From Pseudomonas pseudonitroreducens (GTDB lineage Bacteria > Pseudomonadota > Gammaproteobacteria > Pseudomonadales > Pseudomonadaceae): 64,000 nt of DNA. Shown piece after piece: positions 1 through 10,177 of the stretch. Position numbers and translations under genes: made by a program. The DNA is taken from the NCBI RefSeq assembly GCF_021603645.1, contig NZ_BQHJ01000014.1:62001-126000 (forward strand), written 5' to 3'. Under the pieces are notes generated by a model. It did not search any database, was not told the DNA's origin, and was given only the letters and a program-made list of their open reading frames with translations. How positions within the stretch are numbered: the first letter of the stretch is position 1; every line of letters starts with the position of its first letter.

Positions 1-491
1 AGGTGACGTGTCCAGTTTGTGAAGTCTTCCAGGCTGCTGAACGCCCGGGAAACAATGCCGTTGAACGGCAGCTCGGGTTGGAAGGCTTCCACCCGACTGT
101 GGATAACCTGCAGGTTGTCGAGCTTGAGCTCCAGCTTCACCTGGGTGAGGAAGCGGGTTTTCTTGCCGTTGCTGTCGAGCAGGGTCAGCGATTTGCCGGG
201 GAACAGGATAGCCAGCGGAATGCCGGGCATGCCGCCGCCACTGCCGACGTCCAGCCAGCGCTCACCGCCGGCGGCGTCGAACTGCGGGACGATGCTCAGG
301 CTGTCGAGCAGGTGGCGCGAGACCATTTCATCCACATCGCGGACGGCGGTGAGGTTGTAGGCCTTGTTCCACTTCGCCAGCAGGGCCAGGTAATCCAGCA
401 AGCGTTGTTGGGTGGCAGCGTCGATATCCAGGCCGAGCGTCTGGATGCCGCGCGCGAGTTCTTCAGCGTGGCGGGCAGTGACCATGGACAT
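1..491 (-). CDS. rsmG: 16S rRNA (guanine-527-N7)-methyltransferase RsmG (GidB), 3' end cut off by the window
   Basis: SAM-dependent methyltransferase that makes m7G527 in 16S rRNA of the 30S subunit. The reading frame starts at the ATG read from 491 ([15 protein letters not shown]) and runs off the left edge, so about 163 residues are visible. The SAM-binding glycine loop [16 protein letters not shown] is visible, as is the conserved [11 protein letters not shown] stretch before it. The ATG overlaps the mnmG stop by one base (TGATG), which fixes the start and suggests translational coupling with mnmG. Downstream genes (parA and parB in other pseudomonads) lie outside the window. Identification is firm from motif and neighbour. 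Confidence 0.95.
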   Translation of the reverse strand, partial: MSMVTARHAEELARGIQTLGLDIDAATQQRLLDYLALLAKWNKAYNLTAVRDVDEMVSRHLLDSLSIVPQFDAAGGERWLDVGSGGGMPGIPLAILFPGKSLTLLDSNGKKTRFLTQVKLELKLDNLQVIHSRVEAFQPELPFNGIVSRAFSSLEDFTNWTRH

Positions 492-2386
492 CAGGCGCTC
501 TGCTCCAGCTGACGGCCGGAGGAACGTTTCTTCAGATGGATCAGTAACAGCGAGATTGCTGCCGGCGTCACGCCTGGAATACGCCCGGCCTGACCGAGGG
601 TTTCCGGTCGCGCGTTGCCCAGTTTGAGCTGGATCTCCTTGGACAGCCCGGAAATCGACTGGTAATCGATATCCACAGGCAGGCGGGTATCTTCGCTGGC
701 CCGTAGGCGAGCGATCTCTTCCTGTTGGCGATCGATGTAGCCGGCGTACTTGGTGCGGATCTCCACCTGTTCGGCGACCTGCGGGTCTTCCGCGCCGGCG
801 CCAGTCACCTCCGCCAGGCTGACGTAGTCGATTTCCGGACGTGCCAGCAGGTTCAGCAGGTTGTATTCGTGAGTCAGCGGAGTCCCGAAGCGCTCGGCGA
901 TGGCATCGCCCTGCGGAGTGTTCGGGCGAACCCAGGTGCTCTTCAGTCGCTGCTCTTCACGTTCGATGCCTTCGCGCTTGGCTTCAAACACCGCCCAGCG
1001 TTCGTCGTCTATCAGGCCCAGTTCGCGGCCTTTCTCGGTCAGGCGCAGGTCCGCGTTGTCCTCGCGCAGTATCAGCCGGTACTCGGCGCGCGACGTGAAC
1101 ATGCGGTACGGCTCCTGGGTACCCAGGGTAATCAGGTCGTCGACCAGTACGCCGATGTAGGCCTCGTCACGGCGGGGGCACCAGCTTTCGCGGCCCTGTG
1201 AACGCAACGCGGCGTTGGTTCCGGCGAGCAGGCCCTGGGCGCCGGCCTCTTCGTAGCCGGTGGTGCCGTTGATCTGGCCGGCAAAGAACAGACCGCCAAT
1301 GACCTTGGTCTCCAGGCTGTACTTCAGGTCGCGCGGATCAAAGTAGTCGTACTCGATGGCGTAACCCGGGCGAATGATGTGCGCGTTTTCCATGCCGCGG
1401 ATCGAGCGGACGATGTCCAGCTGCACATCGAAGGGCAGCGATGTGGAAATGCCGTTCGGGTACAGCTCATGGGTGGTGAGGCCTTCCGGCTCGAGGAACA
1501 CCTGATGGCTGTCCTTGTCGGCGAAGCGATGGATCTTGTCTTCGATAGACGGGCAATAGCGCGGGCCGACACCTTCGATCACGCCGGAATACATGGGCGA
1601 GCGATCGAGGTTGGAGGCAATGATCTCGTGGGTCCGCGAGTTGGTGTGGGTGATCCAGCAACTCACCTGGCGCGGATGCATTTCCTTCGAGCCGAGGAAG
1701 GACATTACCGGGATCGGCGTATCGCCGGGCTGCTTGGTCATCACACTGAAATCGACACTGCGACCGTCGATACGCGGCGGGGTGCCGGTCTTCAGACGGC
1801 CGACTCGCAGCGGCAGTTCACGCAGGCGTCGGGCCAGGGCAATCGAAGGCGGATCACCGGCACGGCCACCGGAATAGTTCTCCAGGCCGATGTGGATAAG
1901 TCCACCGAGGAAAGTACCGGCGGTGAGCACGACGTTGTCCGCGTGGAATTTCAGGCCCATCTGGGTCACTACGCCGCGCACCTGATCGTGTTCGACGATC
2001 AGGTCATCACAGGCCTGCTGGAATATCCACAGGTTCGGCTGGTTTTCCAGGATCTCGCGGACGGCAGCCTTGTACAGAACACGGTCTGCCTGGGCGCGGG
2101 TGGCACGGACTGCCGGGCCTTTGCGGCTGTTCAGCACACGGAACTGAATGCCGCCTTTATCGGTGGCCAGTGCCATGGCGCCGCCCAGCGCATCGATTTC
2201 CTTTACCAGATGGCTTTTGCCGATCCCACCGATGGCAGGGTTACAGCTCATCTGGCCAAGAGTTTCCACATTGTGGGTGAGCAGCAGCGTCTTCACGCCC
2301 ATGCGTGCGGCCGCTAGAGCGGCCTCTGTGCCGGCATGGCCGCCGCCGATCACGATCACGTCAAAACGGGAAGGGAAATCCACCAC
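491..2386 (-). CDS. mnmG: tRNA uridine-5-carboxymethylaminomethyl modification enzyme MnmG (GidA)
   Basis: FAD-dependent partner of MnmE; together they install the cmnm5 group on U34 of tRNAs reading NNA/NNG codons. The protein has 631 residues, the usual length. The N-terminal FAD dinucleotide-binding motif [19 protein letters not shown] is at residues 12-30, followed by the GidA signature [14 protein letters not shown] second signature, [19 protein letters not shown], lies near residue 370. In most pseudomonads mnmE lies just upstream; here a 13-kb island separates the two partner genes. The upstream region has a cluster of DnaA-box-like sites and an AT-rich block from which this gene is probably transcribed. 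Confidence 0.98.
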   Translation of the reverse strand: MVDFPSRFDVIVIGGGHAGTEAALAAARMGVKTLLLTHNVETLGQMSCNPAIGGIGKSHLVKEIDALGGAMALATDKGGIQFRVLNSRKGPAVRATRAQADRVLYKAAVREILENQPNLWIFQQACDDLIVEHDQVRGVVTQMGLKFHADNVVLTAGTFLGGLIHIGLENYSGGRAGDPPSIALARRLRELPLRVGRLKTGTPPRIDGRSVDFSVMTKQPGDTPIPVMSFLGSKEMHPRQVSCWITHTNSRTHEIIASNLDRSPMYSGVIEGVGPRYCPSIEDKIHRFADKDSHQVFLEPEGLTTHELYPNGISTSLPFDVQLDIVRSIRGMENAHIIRPGYAIEYDYFDPRDLKYSLETKVIGGLFFAGQINGTTGYEEAGAQGLLAGTNAALRSQGRESWCPRRDEAYIGVLVDDLITLGTQEPYRMFTSRAEYRLILREDNADLRLTEKGRELGLIDDERWAVFEAKREGIEREEQRLKSTWVRPNTPQGDAIAERFGTPLTHEYNLLNLLARPEIDYVSLAEVTGAGAEDPQVAEQVEIRTKYAGYIDRQQEEIARLRASEDTRLPVDIDYQSISGLSKEIQLKLGNARPETLGQAGRIPGVTPAAISLLLIHLKKRSSGRQLEQSA

Positions 2387-2462
2387 GCACCTCGTGCCTG
2401 TTGATCAAGGAGAAAGAAGAGAGCCGGACAGTATAGGGCTTAAGGGCTTTCGATTGAAGGCG

Positions 2463-2932
2463 CTGAACAAAAAATAGCCAATGGGTACTGTTCGCCGTTA
2501 TAGAAAATAAAAGAGAGGAACTTTTTTAAATCTTTTTAGAGCTTGTGTTTATGTATGGTGAAGCGGTTTTCTGTGGATAAGATGATGCAGGCCAGGAATC
2601 ATAACTGTTTCAGCCGATAACAACCCTGTGTCGATGCTGTCAGGTTGCAGGGGATCTCCCGTGTTCAGCCTGTGGATGAGTTGCCATGTTATCAACAGGC
2701 TGATTTATCAACAGGATGGCGCAGGGGTTGTCTACTTAGCTGTACGGTACTTTTCCACAAGGTTCACGAACGCCTGTGGAATTCACCTTTTATTCCCTGA
2801 AAGCCACGTACCACTAGGCATAAGCTGAATTCGTGGCTGTGGATAGTTGTTCCAGAGGGAAAACGGAGGCGGCAGGACGCGCGGCGACGGAATGGCTCTG
2901 TCACCGGTAGGGAAAGGCTGGGTTGTGGATTA
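2463..2932. other. DnaA-box cluster with AT-rich block upstream of mnmG (origin-like region)
   Basis: No gene is visible here. One perfect DnaA box is present (TGTGGATAA, 2572-2580). Single-mismatch versions lie at 2671-2679, 2689-2697 and 2705-2713 (TTATCAACA twice), 2751-2759 (TTTTCCACA), 2838-2846 and 2924-2932, with a weaker one at 2775-2783. A T/A-rich stretch (about 2463-2545) flanks them on the mnmG side. The layout resembles an origin or a DnaA titration/regulation site. The last box abuts the left attachment site of the island. Whether it can fire as an origin cannot be read from sequence. Confidence 0.55.
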
Positions 2933-2949
2933 CTTGCCGATGCAGAAGC
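2930..2949. repeat. attL: left direct repeat of the island
   Basis: The minus strand reads GCTTCTGCATCGGCAAGTAA and encodes FCIGK-stop, an orphan copy of the mnmE 3' end about 13 kb from the gene. It differs from the right copy at two positions (C/G and A/G), so the exchange point lies within the shared TTCTGCATCGG block or the copies have since drifted. Confidence 0.85.
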
Positions 2950-3008
2950 GGCATTTATCCCGCATGTCGTTGATTTTCAAGGAATTCATGGCGGTTACGA
3001 AACGCGCT

Positions 3009-3027
3009 TGGACCTATTCTTGGACCC
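3009..3027 (+). repeat. TGGACCY repeats at the left island end (candidate integrase arm-type sites)
   Basis: TGGACCT at 3009-3015 and TGGACCC at 3021-3027 form a direct pair 12 bp apart, about 60 bp inside the left attachment site. The same heptamer recurs six times near the right end. Short direct repeats at both ends of an element are what arm-binding sites of lambda/P4-type integrases look like. The role is inferred. Confidence 0.5.
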
Positions 3028-3345
3028 AAATACCAAGCGTGTCCCTTGGTGGCGGCGGATGGCTCTCCTTGTACGCTCCCCGCGCTCTCGTCGCCGGTGC
3101 AGCGCGCCAGTAAGCGGTCTGATCAAGGACGGCGAACATGGCCATCGGCGTTCAGCAACGTCCAATGACCGTAGCGAAGGCTCATTTTCCCACCTCCTGA
3201 TCCGGAACACCAAGGATGTTGCGCTCTGCTTCAACTCGAAAAAACGGGAGGAGCGCAGTTCGGATTGATGGCTGCGGCAGCGGTGATGCCGGGGTGAGAT
3301 GACGGCTCCTTTGGCCAGTTGGCCGATACCGATAGGAGCCTCACC

Positions 3346-4512
3346 ATGTCACACCAAACCTCGGACATCATCACCCCGAAAGCCCTGTTGCTCGATGAGC
3401 GGCTGACACCACTGGAGCGCAACGCCTGGCTGACTTTCCGTGCGCTGGCCGGCAGCGACAGCACCGTGGTTCTCAGTTACGACGCGCTGCGCGGGTACCT
3501 GCCGAGCGCGCCGGGCAGCAAGCGGGCTGCCCTTGAAACCGTCTCCAGGGCCGTGCTGTGCCTGCGGCTGTCCACGTGGATTGCGCTGGTCGAGTACCGC
3601 CGCAACCCGATGACCGGCTTCTCGATGGCCAGCCGCTACGCGGTGCGGAATCAGCCCCTCGCGTTCGACGACGCCTGCATGGAGGACGAGGACTACCTGC
3701 CCTTGCTGGAACGGGCGCTCGGCCATGCCAGTGCGACGATTCGCCAACTGGCACAGTCCATTCTCGACGAGGCTATGCGCCATCCAGACAGGTTGGGAAA
3801 GCTGCCCGCAACAATGCAAGTGCGGATCAGGCGCTTGCAACACCGGGGCGATGACCATGATCCGGGCAGTCCTGGTGGTCCTACTTCGCCTGATGCTCGC
3901 GTGCCCGAAGCCAGCAGCGACATTCCGAAACCCGTACCGGCGTCTGCGACAGCAGTACGTACTGTAAAAGAAGTATTAAAAGAAGTACGTACGTACCGCT
4001 CACCAACCGAAGAGCAGGTATCCAGGTCAGATGTGCCAGCCCGCTTCCGGCAACTGCCGCAGGATCAGCAACGGGTTCTCACCGCGCGTCTCAGGGGCTT
4101 GCCTCCGGAGCAACGCCTGGCAGTGCTGGCCGAGTGGAACGTGCGCTGCGAATCAGGTAGCGTGCACAACGCCATCGCCTACCTCTACGGGTTGATCAAG
4201 AAGGCCGTGGAAGGCGTGTTCAAGCTCTGGGCGGCGCGCAAATCCACTCCACAGCAGACACCCATGCAGGCCATCAGCAACAGCCAGCATGGCTCGCCGC
4301 CGGCCCCTTCTCCAGCGTCCAGCAACCAAGCCGCAAAACCTGCGTCGCGCGAAGTGGCGCAACGGCATCTGGAGCAGATCCGGCGCATGCTGAAGACGCC
4401 ATCGCTGCCCATCGGGCAGATCATCGGATGCATGGCTGACAGCGGAACGCTGCCAACAGGCCCAGGGAACACGCATGCTGCTGCAAGGCTCGATCCGCTG
4501 GGTGCGACGTAA
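3346..4512 (+). CDS. STY4528-type ICE/pathogenicity-island replication protein
   Basis: A 388-residue protein resembling the STY4528 family found in SPI-7/PAGI-2-type integrative elements, where it belongs to the replication module. This call is from memory of family sequence. The ATG at 3346 is chosen over an upstream TTG at 3319 because AGGAG lies about 9 bp before it. The N-terminal half (ALLLDERLTPLERNAWLTFR) looks like a winged-helix replication domain. The C-terminal half is Pro/Ala/Ser-rich and low in complexity. Within the coding region, 3953-3997 carries GTAC palindromes in an unusually AT-rich block. It is probably a leftover of a larger ICE, since no other ICE core gene except the adjacent integrase is present. 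Confidence 0.7.
   Translation: MSHQTSDIITPKALLLDERLTPLERNAWLTFRALAGSDSTVVLSYDALRGYLPSAPGSKRAALETVSRAVLCLRLSTWIALVEYRRNPMTGFSMASRYAVRNQPLAFDDACMEDEDYLPLLERALGHASATIRQLAQSILDEAMRHPDRLGKLPATMQVRIRRLQHRGDDHDPGSPGGPTSPDARVPEASSDIPKPVPASATAVRTVKEVLKEVRTYRSPTEEQVSRSDVPARFRQLPQDQQRVLTARLRGLPPEQRLAVLAEWNVRCESGSVHNAIAYLYGLIKKAVEGVFKLWAARKSTPQQTPMQAISNSQHGSPPAPSPASSNQAAKPASREVAQRHLEQIRRMLKTPSLPIGQIIGCMADSGTLPTGPGNTHAAARLDPLGAT
3953..3997. repeat. GTAC-rich palindromic block inside the STY4528-type gene
   Basis: CAGTACGTACTG (3953-3964) is a perfect 12-bp palindrome. An AAAAG-rich spacer follows, then AAGTACGTACGTACC (3983-3997), which can pair with the first arm. The block codes VRTVKEVLKEVRT and stands out from its GC-rich surroundings. 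It could be a protein-binding or structured RNA site within the gene. Confidence 0.4.
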
Positions 4513-5094
4513 GGCCGATAGGGCCGTCACTGCACGCCGCAGTGACGGCCCGGCAAACTGCAGCAGCAATGCGGGTTGGCGCAGCATCGCATTGATGGCT
4601 GCGCACATGACGATGCCCCGACACACTGGCCCAGCAACGACCTGCCGGTGGGTATGAACACCGGAACCCTGGCGCAGGTTCCTGCAAGCGCCGACCCGGT
4701 TCGCCGGACGGAACCAACCAGGCACACCCAGGCTCGCTCTGTGTGCCGCCCTACCCATGGGCAGAGCTTTTCTCATTCTCGGCGTGGTTCGTCCCGCCAT
4801 CGTCGCAACACACATCCCCGTTCTAGGCGCTCATCGCTGGTCGCCCGACCTTGCGCAGCCAGCCGGCACCTTTTCCACACTGCACCACAGGAGGTACCCA
4901 TCCCAGCACATCGTGTTGTCGTCTCTCGCAATTCCTCCGCTCGGCCTTCCCACAGGAAGCAAGGCGGACGTCTCATTCGAGGCCACAGGTGAACTGAGCA
5001 CCTGGCCCTTGCCCTTCGGGGATCTCGCCTTGGCGAGTTGGCAAAAACACTGACCCTTGTATCTCAGCCCCAAAGCCGATGGAGGTCCACACCA
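4513..5094. other. 582-bp gene-free stretch between the replication gene and the integrase
   Basis: No reading frame with a convincing start or family is visible. It holds a perfect 12-bp inverted repeat right after the replication gene (4522-4550) and a smaller stem CTCGCC/GGCGAG at 5024-5037 shortly before the integrase. The rest shows no recognisable signal; it may be a decayed gene. Confidence 0.5.
4522..4550. terminator. Strong stem-loop after the STY4528-type gene
   Basis: GGCCGTCACTGC (4522-4533) and GCAGTGACGGCC (4539-4550) are perfect 12-bp arms around a 5-nt loop. They begin 9 bp after the stop codon at 4512. There is no T tract, so it could be an RNA-stabilising hairpin or a protein site rather than a classical intrinsic terminator. 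Confidence 0.5.
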
Positions 5095-5958
5095 ATGGAC
5101 GACCTGACCTATACCCTGCGCCAGCTCTGCCTACGCAACCGCGACGGCAGCCACGCCACCCAGGCGGATCGGCAACGGTCGCTGACCCTGGCCGCCCGTC
5201 AACTGCGCGAAGCAGGCTTCCGCCAGATGCAAGCCACCTCGCTCAAGGGCAAGCATGTCGAAGCCTTGTTGCAGCGCTGGCAAGCCGAAGGTCTGTCGGC
5301 CGGCACGCTGAAGAATCGTATGGCGCACCTGCGCTGGTGGGCCGAAAAGGTCGGCAAGGCAGGCATCCTGCCAGCGGACAACACCAAGCTGGGTATCCCT
5401 GAACGACGCTATGTGACCGGCGAAAGCAAGGCCAAGGAACTCGATGACAGGCTGGACCGGATCACCGATCCGCACGTCCGCATGAGCCTGCGCCTGCAAG
5501 CGGCCTTCGGCCTGCGCCGCGAAGAGTCCATCAAGTTCCAACCCCGCTATGCCGACCGTAGCGACCACATCGCCATCAAGGGGTCATGGGCCAAGGGTGG
5601 ACGCGACCGGACGGTGCCGATCACGACACCGGAGCAGCGTGCCGTGCTGGATGAGGCCCATCGCTTGGCAGGCCTGGGATCATTGATTCCATCACACAAG
5701 ACCTACATCCAACAGCGCCATGCCTACGACGGTCAGTGCAAGGCAGCAGGGCTGAGCAACATGCACGGGCTGCGGCATCGGTATGCGCAGATGCGGTATG
5801 AGGTGCTGACGGGATGGAAGGCGCCGGCGGCGGGTGGCCCTGATAAAGCTCAGCTCAGTAGCAGTCAGAGAATGAGTGACCAACACGCCCGACAGCAGAT
5901 CAGCCATGAACTCGGGCATGAAAGGCTGAAAGTGACGTCTATCTATCTGGGAACCTGA
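5095..5958 (+). CDS. Tyrosine recombinase, Integrase_1 family (ICE-associated)
   Basis: A 287-residue tyrosine recombinase. Catalytic residues are all visible: Arg in FGLRREES, the HxxR box in MHGLRHRYAQ, the later His in ISHELGHERL, and the nucleophile Tyr in TSIYLGT at the extreme C-terminus. The N-terminal half (LRQLCLRNRDGSHATQADR) is the SAM-like DNA-binding part. Start at 5095 is set by GGAGGT 9 bp upstream; the longer TTG form from 5038 lacks a ribosome site. It lies next to the STY4528-type gene and belongs to the same ICE remnant. It is not related to the island integrase at the mnmE end. It may be a DNA-invertase or resolution enzyme of the parent element. Confidence 0.8.
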   Translation: MDDLTYTLRQLCLRNRDGSHATQADRQRSLTLAARQLREAGFRQMQATSLKGKHVEALLQRWQAEGLSAGTLKNRMAHLRWWAEKVGKAGILPADNTKLGIPERRYVTGESKAKELDDRLDRITDPHVRMSLRLQAAFGLRREESIKFQPRYADRSDHIAIKGSWAKGGRDRTVPITTPEQRAVLDEAHRLAGLGSLIPSHKTYIQQRHAYDGQCKAAGLSNMHGLRHRYAQMRYEVLTGWKAPAAGGPDKAQLSSSQRMSDQHARQQISHELGHERLKVTSIYLGT

Positions 5959-5961
5959 GGC

Positions 5962-7005
5962 TTATCCGCCATCTCTGGTGTTTGACTCACCGGCCGTCAG
6001 TTTTTTCACTGCTTTGTCGAAATCGCTTTCAAACAGGCGATCCTGCACAATTCTGTACTTCTCAAATTCGCTTTCCGCATGTGTCTGGGCAAGTTTCGCA
6101 GAAATCTTGCCGCTGCTCTGTAGCACTTCCCGTTCATCAAATTCTAGGAAGGCGTCCAGCCGCTTGGACCAGTCTTCCATACTCATGGGAATCTTGCGGC
6201 GAGCACGATCCTCGGCCAACTCCAGATAGGCGTTGACGATACGACCCAATGAATCCAACTCGTCCTTGGTCAAGTAGTTCTTGGCCACGGCTACGTCGGT
6301 TTTCAGGATCTTGCCTTCGGGCGCGCTCGCCCAGGAAGTCAGCCCCATATGTGGCTTGCTGCTATCGGCCCGTTTGCGGATCAACTCTGCCGCGGTATGG
6401 CCGTGGATGGCGTAATGCAATTTGTTCTGTACTTTGGCGAAGAATGCCTTGGTAGTTGGTGCGTCCTTGTTGTAATCCACGCTGGTGGCGTAGATGTCGG
6501 TGATCTTCTGGTAGAAGCGTCGCTCGCTGAGGCGGATCTCGCGGATTTCCGCCAGCAGCCGCTCGAAGTAGTCCTCGCCCAGGAAGCTGCCGTTTTCCAT
6601 GCGCTGACGATCCAGCACATACCCCTTGATGGCGAACTCACGCAGGACGCCGGTCGCCCACTGGCGGAACTGCGTTGCGCGTAGGGAGTTGACCCGATAG
6701 CCGACGGAAATGATGGCATCGAGGTTGTAGAAGTCCACCGCGCGGGACACCTCCCGCTGGCCCTCCTGCTGAACTATCCGGAATTTCCGGATAGTTGCCT
6801 CAGGCGCGAGCTCATGACTGGCAAAGATGTTCTTCAGGTGCTCGCTGACGGTGCGCACGTCCACCCCGAACAACTCGGCCATCAGCTTCTGCGACAGCCA
6901 CAGGGTTTCGTCCTCGTAGCGGGCCTCGATGCTCTGTTCGCCGGCCTGGCCAGTGAAGATCAGAAACTCGGCTGTGCTGTTGCGGATCAATTTTTTGCCA
7001 TTCAT
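5962..7005 (-). CDS. rhuM: RhuM-family protein (virulence RhuM, KilA/Bro-like N-terminus)
   Basis: A 347-residue protein of the RhuM family, commonly found inside or next to type I restriction operons and on pathogenicity islands; its molecular role is not settled. The N-terminal half has the family sequence ETLWLSQKLMAELFGVDVRTV and YNLDAIISVGYRVNS. The C-terminal half is helical and charged. ATG at 7005 (MNGKKLIRNSTAEF) is chosen over an upstream ATG at 7044 by resemblance to the family; the ribosome site is weak. It starts 70 bp after the hsdR stop on the same strand, so it is probably the last gene of the hsd operon. It ends 3 bp from the convergent integrase. Confidence 0.85.
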   Translation of the reverse strand: MNGKKLIRNSTAEFLIFTGQAGEQSIEARYEDETLWLSQKLMAELFGVDVRTVSEHLKNIFASHELAPEATIRKFRIVQQEGQREVSRAVDFYNLDAIISVGYRVNSLRATQFRQWATGVLREFAIKGYVLDRQRMENGSFLGEDYFERLLAEIREIRLSERRFYQKITDIYATSVDYNKDAPTTKAFFAKVQNKLHYAIHGHTAAELIRKRADSSKPHMGLTSWASAPEGKILKTDVAVAKNYLTKDELDSLGRIVNAYLELAEDRARRKIPMSMEDWSKRLDAFLEFDEREVLQSSGKISAKLAQTHAESEFEKYRIVQDRLFESDFDKAVKKLTAGESNTRDGG

Positions 7006-7075
7006 ACCAAGTATCTCAACGTGGTCTGTACGTCGACCAGGCACGCTTTAACGCCAGTGCGATAACTCTGGCCGG

Positions 7076-10000
7076 TTACACCTGCCCACCTACCCCTTTG
7101 AATTTTTCGACGAACGCGGCGATCTTCTGGAAGACGCTTTGCTTTTTTGTCAGGTACTCCGGATTGAGCGGGCTCATCTTGGGCAGCAGGGCATTGAGTT
7201 CGGTGCCGTTCTCGCTGGCGAACTCGCGTCTCAGTGAGGTGCTGATGTACCGTCTGGCCGCCTCTGCATTCAGCGTCTCGTCGTTGATCAACTCCTGAGC
7301 CTCGCGCTGCTGCTCGGCCTGGGCAAAGCTAAAGAATGCCTCGATCACGCTGGCCTTGTCGCCCAGCCCATCCAGGTCGGTCTGGTTGATGAAGTCCACC
7401 ACCAGGCTTTCCTTGGCGCGATTACCCAGGCTGGCGCGGATCACCCGACGCACGTCCTCGATCAGAGCCACCTTGTCCTTGGTCTTCTTGTTCTTCTCGA
7501 AGATCAATTCCAGGATGTAGTCCAGGTTGATTTCCTGCGACTTGAGCAGATCTACCTCGAACACCACATCATCCCAGTCGATGCTGGATTTTTCTTTTTC
7601 CGCCGAGGCTTTCTCCCGGCGCAGCCAGTCGCGGATGTCGTTGTAGGTGGAGCGGTAATCCTGGATTTTCCGATCGGCGGGCATGTGTATCGCCTGCAAT
7701 ACGGCCAAATCTTCGTCGCTTAGGTAGTGTTTCGTCTTGAAGTCCTCCACCGCCTGCGGGTCGCTCGTCTCAATGTCCTGCAAGGCTTTCAGGCTGGCGA
7801 ATTCATCGTAGTTCTGCAGCACGTTTTCCACGCGCAGGTATTCGCCGAACAGTTTGGCAAAGGCTTTCTTGTCGGATTCCTTGACGATGTTGGTGGGGTC
7901 GGGAAAGCGCTGCTCCAACTCACCCACCACATCCTTGAAGCCACGTCGCGCCTCGCCCGTGACGACATCGGTGAAGCCCTCCATGTACTCGGCGTAGCTT
8001 TTCTCCAGCACCACGTTCCGGGTGTTCTTGTCACCAAACAAGGTGATGGCAGCAACGGTCGCCTGTTCCAGATCGCGGAAGGTGACGACGTTACCGAAGG
8101 TCTTGGTGGCGTCAAAAATACGGTTGGTGCGCGAATAGGCCTGGATCAGGCCGTGGTAGCGCAGGTTCTTGTCCACGAACAAGGTGTTCAGCGTGGGCGC
8201 ATCGAAGCCGGTCAGAAACATCCCGACCACGATCAGCAAATCGACATCCTGCTCTTTGACTCTCTTGGCCAAGTCGCGGTAGTAATTCTGGAAGCCCTTG
8301 CTGTCCACGCTGAAGCTGGTCTTGAACAGTGCGTTGTAATCGGCAACGGCCGCTTCCAGGAACTCCTTGGCACTGCTGTCCATGGCCGAAACTTCAAAGC
8401 CTTCGTCCGCGATGTCGCCTACTGCGTCCTGTTCCTCGTTGGCGGCGTAGGAGAAAATGGTGGCGACCCTCAAAGGCTTGTCGCTGTCCTTCTGCAGGGT
8501 CTTGAAGGCTTGGTAGTAGAGCTTGGCCGCATCCACGCTGCTCACGGCAAACATGGCATTGAAGCCCTTGGCACCCGCTTGCAGGCGGTGGGTCTTCTGC
8601 CGGAAGTTGTTCAGGATGTACTGGGTGATTTCGCGGATGCGATCCGGGTGCAGCAAGGCCTGCCGGTTTTCCGCCGCGCTGAGCTTCTTCTCGTCCTGCT
8701 CGCTTTCGATGGCCTTGAACTGCGGGCGAACGTCGTTGTAGTCCACTTTGAACTTGAGCACCTTTTCGTCGCGGATGGCATCGGTGATGACGTAGGAGTG
8801 CAGTTCCCGGCCGAACACGCTGGCGGTGGTGTCCGCGCCCAGCGCGTTTTGCGGGAAGATCGGCGTACCGGTAAAACCGAACTGGTAGAACCTCTTGAAC
8901 TTCTTCTTCAGGTTCTTCTGTGCCTCTCCAAATTGGCTGCGGTGGCACTCGTCGAAGATGAAGACCACCTGCTTACCGTAGATCGGCAAGTCGTTTTCGC
9001 TCTTCATCAGGTTATTGAGCTTCTGGATAGTGGTGACAATGATCTTGTTGTCGTCTTTGTCCAGATTACGCTTTAAGCCCGCAGTGCTGTCCGAGCCGTT
9101 CACGCTGTCTGGCGAAAAGCGCTGATATTCCTTCATGGTCTGGTAGTCCAGATCCTTGCGGTCTACCACGAAGAATACTTTGTCTATGAACTCCAGTTCC
9201 GTCGCTAGGCGCGCAGCCTTGAAGCTGGTCAGGGTCTTGCCCGAACCCGTCGTGTGCCAGACATAGCCGCCGCCTTCGGTGCTGTTCCAGTGCTTGGCCT
9301 GATAGGCGCTCTTGATCTTCCACAAGATGCGCTCGGTCGCAGCAATCTGGTAGGGCCGCATCACCAACAGAGTATTGCCGACGTCGAACACCGAATAGGT
9401 CAGCAGCACATTGAGCAAGGTATGCCTCTGAAAGAAGGTCGCGGTGAAGTCCTTCAAGTCCTTGATCGGGCTGTTGTCGGCCTGCGCCCAATTCATGGTG
9501 AAGTCGAAGCTGTTCTTGTTGCGCTGCGTGGTGTTGGCGAAGTAGCGCGTGTCGGTGCCGTTGGAGATGACGAACAGCTGCAAATACCTGAACAGGGAAT
9601 GCTCGCTGTTGAAGCTCTCCTTGCTGTAGCGATGCACCTGGTTGAAGGCTTCACGGATAGCCACACCGCGCTTTTTCAGCTCTACCTGCACCAGCGGCAG
9701 GCCGTTGACCAGCAAGGTCACGTCATAGCGGTTGGCATGGCTGCCGGTTTGCTCGAACTGCTTGATCACCTGCACCTTGTTGCGGGCAATGTTCTTCTTG
9801 TCGAGCAGGTAGATGTTCTGGATACGGCCATCGTCGAACACGAAGTCATGGATGTAATCGTCATGAATCTTGCGGGTTCTTTCGACGATGCCATCGCTTA
9901 GCTTGTCCAGCCAGGTTTCCACGAAGCGCGCCCATTCACCGTCCGAGAATCGGACGCCGTTCAGGGTTTGCAATTGTTCACGGACGTTGGCCAGCAAGCC

Positions 10001-10177
10001 TTGCTGTGTTTTCAGGTCGGGCAGATATTCATAACCCTGATTTACCAGATCTTGGATGAACTCGCGTTCCAGGTCGCCTTCGCTTTGGTAGCTTTCGGCA
10101 ACCTTCCAATCCTTGACGTACCTGTCGAGCACGATGAAGTTGTTCGACTCGGCGATGGGCTTGATGTACTCAACCAT
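7076..10177 (-). CDS. hsdR: Type I restriction endonuclease subunit HsdR (EcoR124I/type IC-like)
   Basis: The motor and nuclease subunit: translocates DNA and cuts at a distance when bound to an unmodified HsdM2-HsdS complex. Length is 1033 residues. The PD-(D/E)xK nuclease shows Asp152 and Glu166-x-Lys168 (VQVELKKRG). The helicase part has Walker A HTTGSGKT at 308-315, DECH at 409-412 and TGTP at 436-439, all intact. ATG at 10177 is preferred over 10207 because AGGAAA stands about 10 bp upstream. It overlaps the end of prrC by 8 bp, so it is translationally coupled. No frameshift or missing motif was seen, so the restriction arm should be active if HsdS is in frame. Confidence 0.95.
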   Translation of the reverse strand: MVEYIKPIAESNNFIVLDRYVKDWKVAESYQSEGDLEREFIQDLVNQGYEYLPDLKTQQGLLANVREQLQTLNGVRFSDGEWARFVETWLDKLSDGIVERTRKIHDDYIHDFVFDDGRIQNIYLLDKKNIARNKVQVIKQFEQTGSHANRYDVTLLVNGLPLVQVELKKRGVAIREAFNQVHRYSKESFNSEHSLFRYLQLFVISNGTDTRYFANTTQRNKNSFDFTMNWAQADNSPIKDLKDFTATFFQRHTLLNVLLTYSVFDVGNTLLVMRPYQIAATERILWKIKSAYQAKHWNSTEGGGYVWHTTGSGKTLTSFKAARLATELEFIDKVFFVVDRKDLDYQTMKEYQRFSPDSVNGSDSTAGLKRNLDKDDNKIIVTTIQKLNNLMKSENDLPIYGKQVVFIFDECHRSQFGEAQKNLKKKFKRFYQFGFTGTPIFPQNALGADTTASVFGRELHSYVITDAIRDEKVLKFKVDYNDVRPQFKAIESEQDEKKLSAAENRQALLHPDRIREITQYILNNFRQKTHRLQAGAKGFNAMFAVSSVDAAKLYYQAFKTLQKDSDKPLRVATIFSYAANEEQDAVGDIADEGFEVSAMDSSAKEFLEAAVADYNALFKTSFSVDSKGFQNYYRDLAKRVKEQDVDLLIVVGMFLTGFDAPTLNTLFVDKNLRYHGLIQAYSRTNRIFDATKTFGNVVTFRDLEQATVAAITLFGDKNTRNVVLEKSYAEYMEGFTDVVTGEARRGFKDVVGELEQRFPDPTNIVKESDKKAFAKLFGEYLRVENVLQNYDEFASLKALQDIETSDPQAVEDFKTKHYLSDEDLAVLQAIHMPADRKIQDYRSTYNDIRDWLRREKASAEKEKSSIDWDDVVFEVDLLKSQEINLDYILELIFEKNKKTKDKVALIEDVRRVIRASLGNRAKESLVVDFINQTDLDGLGDKASVIEAFFSFAQAEQQREAQELINDETLNAEAARRYISTSLRREFASENGTELNALLPKMSPLNPEYLTKKQSVFQKIAAFVEKFKGVGGQV

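Noticed and set aside
98-106. DnaA-box 9-mers inside rsmG (98-106) and mnmE (about 16520)
   Set aside because: Single isolated matches in coding DNA; not clustered and therefore not reported as functional sites.
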